Part shown: positions 60,134-64,000 of the stretch, piece after piece
How positions within the stretch are numbered: position 1 is the stretch's first letter
Layout of the letters: every line of letters starts with the position of its first letter
Notes under the pieces: model-generated
What the model was told of the DNA's origin: nothing
Databases searched by the model: none
The model's input: only the letters and a program-made list of their open reading frames with translations
Source of the DNA: an uncultured Bacteroidales bacterium
GTDB lineage: Bacteria; Bacteroidota; Bacteroidia; Bacteroidales; Paludibacteraceae
Assembly (NCBI GenBank): GCA_934728255.1
Contig: CAKVEC010000007.1
Coordinates: forward strand, 1-64,000
Length of the DNA: 64,000 nucleotides
Direction of reading: 5' to 3'
Program-made: the position numbers and the translations under genes

Positions 60134-61840
60134 CTATTCTTTTACCCATAGACTTGGCGCCTCGACCATATATCCGTCGCCTGTCCAACAACGCAACGAC
60201 ACACGTTGGTAGCCCGGCAAGCCGTTGTATATCTCTACATACGTCCCTACATCGTAACTGCAGGCTTTCTTGTCCACCCAACTGCCCGTATTGGCATAGA
60301 CAAAACTATGTGCCGTTCCCTCTGCACGGCGAATAGACAACTCGGGTTGGTGGGTATGCCCGAATACCACCACGCGTTTGTCAGGGGCTTTGCCATACGC
60401 CGCCACAGCGGTCAGATAATGAATATCGGGTACCTCGCAGAATACGGCACCCAACACAAAAGGAAAGTCCGTAGGGGCATTGTTGCGTGCCAGTCGCTCC
60501 TCCCATTCAGATTGCCGGTACATCGTGGCATAGAGAGTCGGCTGTGCATTGCCCAGGAACGAGTACTCGTAGAGTGTATAGTCGTGCGTCAGTCCGTTCA
60601 GCCCTGTCGGCATAGGCGTATTCTCCAAGTCTTCGAGCGGTTTGGCTATAGACACCACATTCCACACGGCTTTTAAGATACTCTTGTTGCCTGCGTCGGT
60701 GCCGCTTTTGCGGGTGTTGGTCAGGTCGGAGGCTGACAGGTTGTAGTAACTCAGGTCATGTTTCTTGCGTCCGTACAGGGCATTGGTCGCACCGATACGG
60801 GTGGTGAAATAGCCTGCAGGCAAAAAAGCATTCGTCTCTGTTACGCTGTCGATACCGATATTGCTCAGTGGGTCGGGAGCGCACATCACATCATACCGAT
60901 GGCTATGCTCCATCACCACATTCGTCGCATAAACGGGTATGTATGTGCCTAACCCCGCCGCATCACGTGCCTGCACTACCTCTTCACCGAGTATGTGGCG
61001 TATATTCTCTTCTGTAGCCCCCATATCGTGATTGCCCGGTACATAGACCAAGCGGATACCTGCCTTTTGTACGGCTTTCAGCCGGTCTATAATGGTTTGG
61101 TTGGCAGCCGCAATAGCATATAGGTACTCGCTTTCGCTCATTGCATCACCTTTGATGTCGGCAAAGGTCAACAGAGGTGCAGGCGTAACATACTCGTCAA
61201 ACACATCGCCCAACAGCACCAGTTCGCGATAGCGGTCTGCGTGTGTAATCAGGTAGTCTATATAGTTGAGCAACAGCGACTTGTTCTCTATAAACCAACT
61301 ATATCCGTAAGCCTGCGCACGACGGTCATTCATATGTATATCCGATATAACGGCGGTAATCTGCTTCTTGTCCGTTTGCGGAAGCAACTGTTCCGCCGCA
61401 GGCACCAGCATCAGATGGGCATAGCCATAGCGTTTGCCTTCCCTGTAAAGAAGTGTAAGGGCGTGGGGCGTGGTGTAGTCTATATCGCCCAATGTTAGGC
61501 GTACACTGTTATGGTCTTGGTCAAATGTAAATTGTGCCCCGCCGTAGTTGTCTATGGGCCATTCTTCGGGCATCACATCGGTATATTCCGCAAGGCGCAG
61601 CGAACCGGCTAATTTACCCTTTATGGCACCGCTCTTATAATGCAGTATATATTCGCGCCGCAGTGGCATTTCTACCAATACTCCATACGCACCGCTCAGT
61701 GCCTGCCCGTCTATTTCCCATTCTGCATACGTCTCCAATCCTTCCACGGGAATACGGTCTTCCACTATCCCTACATAGTCGCACGCTGCCCAAACAAGGC
61801 ACACACACAACAGACAATCTCTGAAAAGTCGCTTCATCAT
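60134..61840 (-). CDS. Lipoprotein calcineurin-like metallophosphoesterase
   Basis: A 568-residue exported protein. The leader ends CVCLVWAACD, a lipobox-like cysteine near residue 20. After an N-terminal beta-rich domain (about 25-155) comes a phosphoesterase core: AVISDIHMND (D-x-H), VLLGDVFDEY (GD), YVPGNHDMG (GNHD) and VVFGHTHQPE (GHTH), giving the full dinuclear metal site. The start overlaps the RND pump stop as ATGA, and the TolC-like gene begins 14 bases after its end. Its substrate and its role in the efflux operon are unknown. Confidence 0.87.
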   Translation of the reverse strand: MMKRLFRDCLLCVCLVWAACDYVGIVEDRIPVEGLETYAEWEIDGQALSGAYGVLVEMPLRREYILHYKSGAIKGKLAGSLRLAEYTDVMPEEWPIDNYGGAQFTFDQDHNSVRLTLGDIDYTTPHALTLLYREGKRYGYAHLMLVPAAEQLLPQTDKKQITAVISDIHMNDRRAQAYGYSWFIENKSLLLNYIDYLITHADRYRELVLLGDVFDEYVTPAPLLTFADIKGDAMSESEYLYAIAAANQTIIDRLKAVQKAGIRLVYVPGNHDMGATEENIRHILGEEVVQARDAAGLGTYIPVYATNVVMEHSHRYDVMCAPDPLSNIGIDSVTETNAFLPAGYFTTRIGATNALYGRKKHDLSYYNLSASDLTNTRKSGTDAGNKSILKAVWNVVSIAKPLEDLENTPMPTGLNGLTHDYTLYEYSFLGNAQPTLYATMYRQSEWEERLARNNAPTDFPFVLGAVFCEVPDIHYLTAVAAYGKAPDKRVVVFGHTHQPELSIRRAEGTAHSFVYANTGSWVDKKACSYDVGTYVEIYNGLPGYQRVSLRCWTGDGYMVEAPSLWVKE

Positions 61841-64000
61841 TTATTGTCGGTATGGGGATGACGCGCTTCGACGAGGGAGTACATGATAGGGATGATGAAG
61901 CCGTTGAGCAACGTAGAGGACAAGAGTCCGAAGAGGATGACCTTTGCCATGGGGCTCTGTATCTCGTTGCCCGGGAGGTCGCCGCCGAGTGCCAGCGGGA
62001 TAAGCGACAATGCAGTGGTGAGAGCGGTCATCAGGATTGGGTTCAGCCTGTCCGCCGAGCCCCGGACGATACGCTCATGCAGCGGCAGTCCCTCGCGGGA
62101 GAGGTCGTTGTACCGCTCGATGAGCAGCATACCGTTGCGCGTGGCGATACCGAAGAGCGAGATGAAACCTATCAGCGCGGGGATACTCAGCACACCGCCG
62201 TCCAAGGCAACCGCCAGCACACCGCCCATCAGCGCCAACGGCAGGTTGCACAGCACGACCACCGCCTGACGCATATCCCGGAACTGCATAAACAGCAACA
62301 GGAAGATGACTATCAACGCCCCTATCGTAGCCAGCGCAATCGTGCGGGACGCTTTCTCCTCACTCTCGAACTGACCGCCGTACTCGATATGGTAGCCCTC
62401 GGGCAGCGTGATTTGTTCGCTGATAATCCGCTGTATATCGTTCACCGCCCCGCGCAGGTCTCCGTTGGTTACATTGGCAGAGACGACCAACTTGCGGCTC
62501 ACGTTCTCGCGGTTGATGGTGTTCGGTCCCATAGCGGAGCGCACGTCCGCCAGCGACGAGAGCGGTACAGCCGCCGTGGCGGTAGAGATACAGATGTCGC
62601 GTATATCGTCCATAGTGGCACGCTCTGCGGGGTTGAGGCGCACAACGAGGTCGAAGGCTTTGCTGCCCTCATAGACCTGCGACACCACGCTGCCGCCCAG
62701 CAGCACGTCTATCTGCTCGGCGAACTCGGCAGGCGAGATGCCGTACCGCGCCAGTATATCGCGCCGCGGAGTGATGAGCAACTGCGGACGTTCCACCTGC
62801 TGCTCCACGTTCAAATCCGCCACGCCGTCCACGCCGGCGATAGCCGTTTTTATCTGATTGCCCAGTTGGTACATCTTGTTGAGGTCGGTACCGAACACCT
62901 TGATGGCGATGTTGGACTGCGTACCCGACAGCATGGCATCGATACGGTGGGAGATAGGCTGCCCTATCTCCAAGTTGATGCCCGAGAGGACACTCATCTT
63001 TTGGCGTATCTCCGCCATCACCTCCTCTTTGGAGCGGTCTTTGAGTTCAAACGGCGCTTCTATCTCCGAAGTGTTCACGCCCAAGGCGTGTTCGTCCAGT
63101 TCGGCACGCCCCGTCTTACGAGCCACGGTCTTTATCTCGGGCACCGAGAGCAGTATCTCCTCCGCCTTGCGCCCTATGGCGTCCGATTCCTCGAGCGACA
63201 CGCCCGGCAGGGTGCTTACATTGATAGTGAAAGAGCCCTCGTTGAAGCCCGGCAGGAAACTGTGTCCGAAGAAGCAGAACCCTACCGCCGCCGCGGCGAA
63301 GAGCGAGAACGTAACGCCTAATACCGCTTTCTTGTGCACCAAGGCAGCCTCCAAGGCACGGGTATATACCTTGCGCAAGCCCTGTACCAGCCGCGGTTCG
63401 CGGTCGGCATGGCGCATAGCACGCTCCGTGCCGAGCAGGTAGGAGCACAGCACGGGCGTCAGCGTCAGTGCGACTAATGTGGAGGCGAACAGCGACACGA
63501 TAAACGCCACGCCGAGCGGCGCGAGCATACGTCCCTCCATACCCGACAAGAGGAACAGCGGCACGAAACTGACCACAATGATAAACGTGGAGTTGATAAC
63601 GGGCATACGTACCTCATACGATGCATTGAACACCACCTCGCGCACCGGCAGCCGCTTCTCCCGTGGCAACAGGGCGTTCTGCCGCAGGTGCTTATACACA
63701 TTCTCCACGTCCACTATCGCGTCGTCCACCAACGAGCCGATGGCTATCGCCATACCTCCGATACTCATCGTGTTGATATTCAGTCCGAAAAGGCGCATGA
63801 CGAGTATCGTTATCAGTAGCGACATAGGTATCGAGACGAGCGAGATAAGCGTCGTGCGTCCGTTCTGCAGGAATATGAACAGCACCAGTATGACAAACAA
63901 TGCCCCCTCCCAGAGCGACTTCTTGATATTGCCGATAGAACTGTCGATGAAGTTCTTCTGGCGGAAGATGTCGGTCGAAACCACCACATCGGCGGGCAGT
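61837..64000 (-). CDS. CzcA/CusA-type heavy-metal RND pump, 5' end outside window
   Basis: The last 720 or so codons of an RND efflux pump of about 1040 residues; the start lies beyond 64000. GGMAIAIGSLVDDAIVDVEN is the heavy-metal RND version of the proton-relay helix 4, and FISLFGIATRNGMLLIERYN the matching C-half segment. The porter domain in between (FNEGSFTINVSTLPGVSLEE) is typical of CzcA/CusA. It exports divalent or monovalent metal ions across both membranes with a TolC-like channel, which is encoded two genes downstream. The adaptor gene would be expected to the right. Confidence 0.9.
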   Translation of the reverse strand, partial: LPADVVVSTDIFRQKNFIDSSIGNIKKSLWEGALFVILVLFIFLQNGRTTLISLVSIPMSLLITILVMRLFGLNINTMSIGGMAIAIGSLVDDAIVDVENVYKHLRQNALLPREKRLPVREVVFNASYEVRMPVINSTFIIVVSFVPLFLLSGMEGRMLAPLGVAFIVSLFASTLVALTLTPVLCSYLLGTERAMRHADREPRLVQGLRKVYTRALEAALVHKKAVLGVTFSLFAAAAVGFCFFGHSFLPGFNEGSFTINVSTLPGVSLEESDAIGRKAEEILLSVPEIKTVARKTGRAELDEHALGVNTSEIEAPFELKDRSKEEVMAEIRQKMSVLSGINLEIGQPISHRIDAMLSGTQSNIAIKVFGTDLNKMYQLGNQIKTAIAGVDGVADLNVEQQVERPQLLITPRRDILARYGISPAEFAEQIDVLLGGSVVSQVYEGSKAFDLVVRLNPAERATMDDIRDICISTATAAVPLSSLADVRSAMGPNTINRENVSRKLVVSANVTNGDLRGAVNDIQRIISEQITLPEGYHIEYGGQFESEEKASRTIALATIGALIVIFLLLFMQFRDMRQAVVVLCNLPLALMGGVLAVALDGGVLSIPALIGFISLFGIATRNGMLLIERYNDLSREGLPLHERIVRGSADRLNPILMTALTTALSLIPLALGGDLPGNEIQSPMAKVILFGLLSSTLLNGFIIPIMYSLVEARHPHTDNK

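Noticed and set aside
61852..63321. 489-codon open frame opposite the RND pump
   Set aside because: Antisense shadow without recognisable domains.

Overview
The window looks like a chromosomal segment of a Bacteroidales bacterium (Bacteroidota), possibly a Paludibacteraceae- or Porphyromonadaceae-like lineage. The evidence: promoters of the Bacteroidota type (TTTG, about 20 bp, TAnnTTTG) precede many genes; three secreted proteins end in domains resembling type IX secretion sorting domains; there is a TamL-like lipoprotein, a DUF6377 regulator and a eukaryote/archaeal-type glycyl-tRNA synthetase. The species is not identifiable from this stretch. I see one tRNA, no rRNA, no CRISPR array and no prophage.

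Layout. 1-9942: tRNA-Gly, a TtcA-like tRNA thiolase, a DUF486 membrane protein, dnaK behind a sigma-54-like promoter, a peptidoglycan transglycosylase with a WG-repeat-like partner, a LytTR regulator overlapping an exported NAGPA-like protein, an AraC regulator with an exported flavodoxin, and a DUF6377 regulator. 10000-18811: a leftward set for 2-oxoacid/amino-acid fermentation (korA, korB, aminotransferase, CoA-transferase), split by a two-gene cassette (EcoRI-family adenine methyltransferase plus DUF262-HNH nuclease) that is bracketed by repeats. 18921-23170: PL1-type pectate lyase, BASS-type transporter, MATE exporter. 23805-30891: rightward housekeeping run (7TM-HD phosphohydrolase, DusB, dCMP deaminase, S41 protease, aminopeptidase P). 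30965-40569: glyS, a PH-domain protein, a small HTH-like protein followed by two paralogous outer-membrane barrels, ApbE, and a 1159-residue secreted repeat protein. 40806-49557: envelope genes (MsbA-like ABC exporter, lpxK, sppA, rnhB, tamL-like) and a divergent TrmH-family methyltransferase. 49801-52035: PL9-type pectate lyase. 52508-58390: a decaying restriction island: an intact-looking vsr, an AlbA_2 gene with a large internal deletion, a McrC/DUF2357 gene broken by an amber codon and two single-base deletions, an N-terminally truncated mcrB, and a truncated IS3-family element abutting it. 58935-64000: an RND heavy-metal efflux operon with a metallophosphoesterase lipoprotein between pump and TolC-like channel; the pump gene runs off the right edge.

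The most unusual feature is in the noncoding DNA. Many leaders and gene junctions consist of short tandem repeats with fixed periods of 7, 8 or 11 bp, often touching or containing the neighbouring stop or start codon. The same 7-bp repeat that lies in two leaders also encodes the hydrophobic core of two signal peptides. Separate 11-bp arrays share a GTGATT core and recur at four distant intergenic sites. Several longer dispersed elements (35, 80, 80-90 and about 160-170 bp) occur in two copies each, one inserted inside another. I do not know a published description of this organisation. The methyltransferase/DUF262-HNH pair is the best candidate for a little-described defence system.
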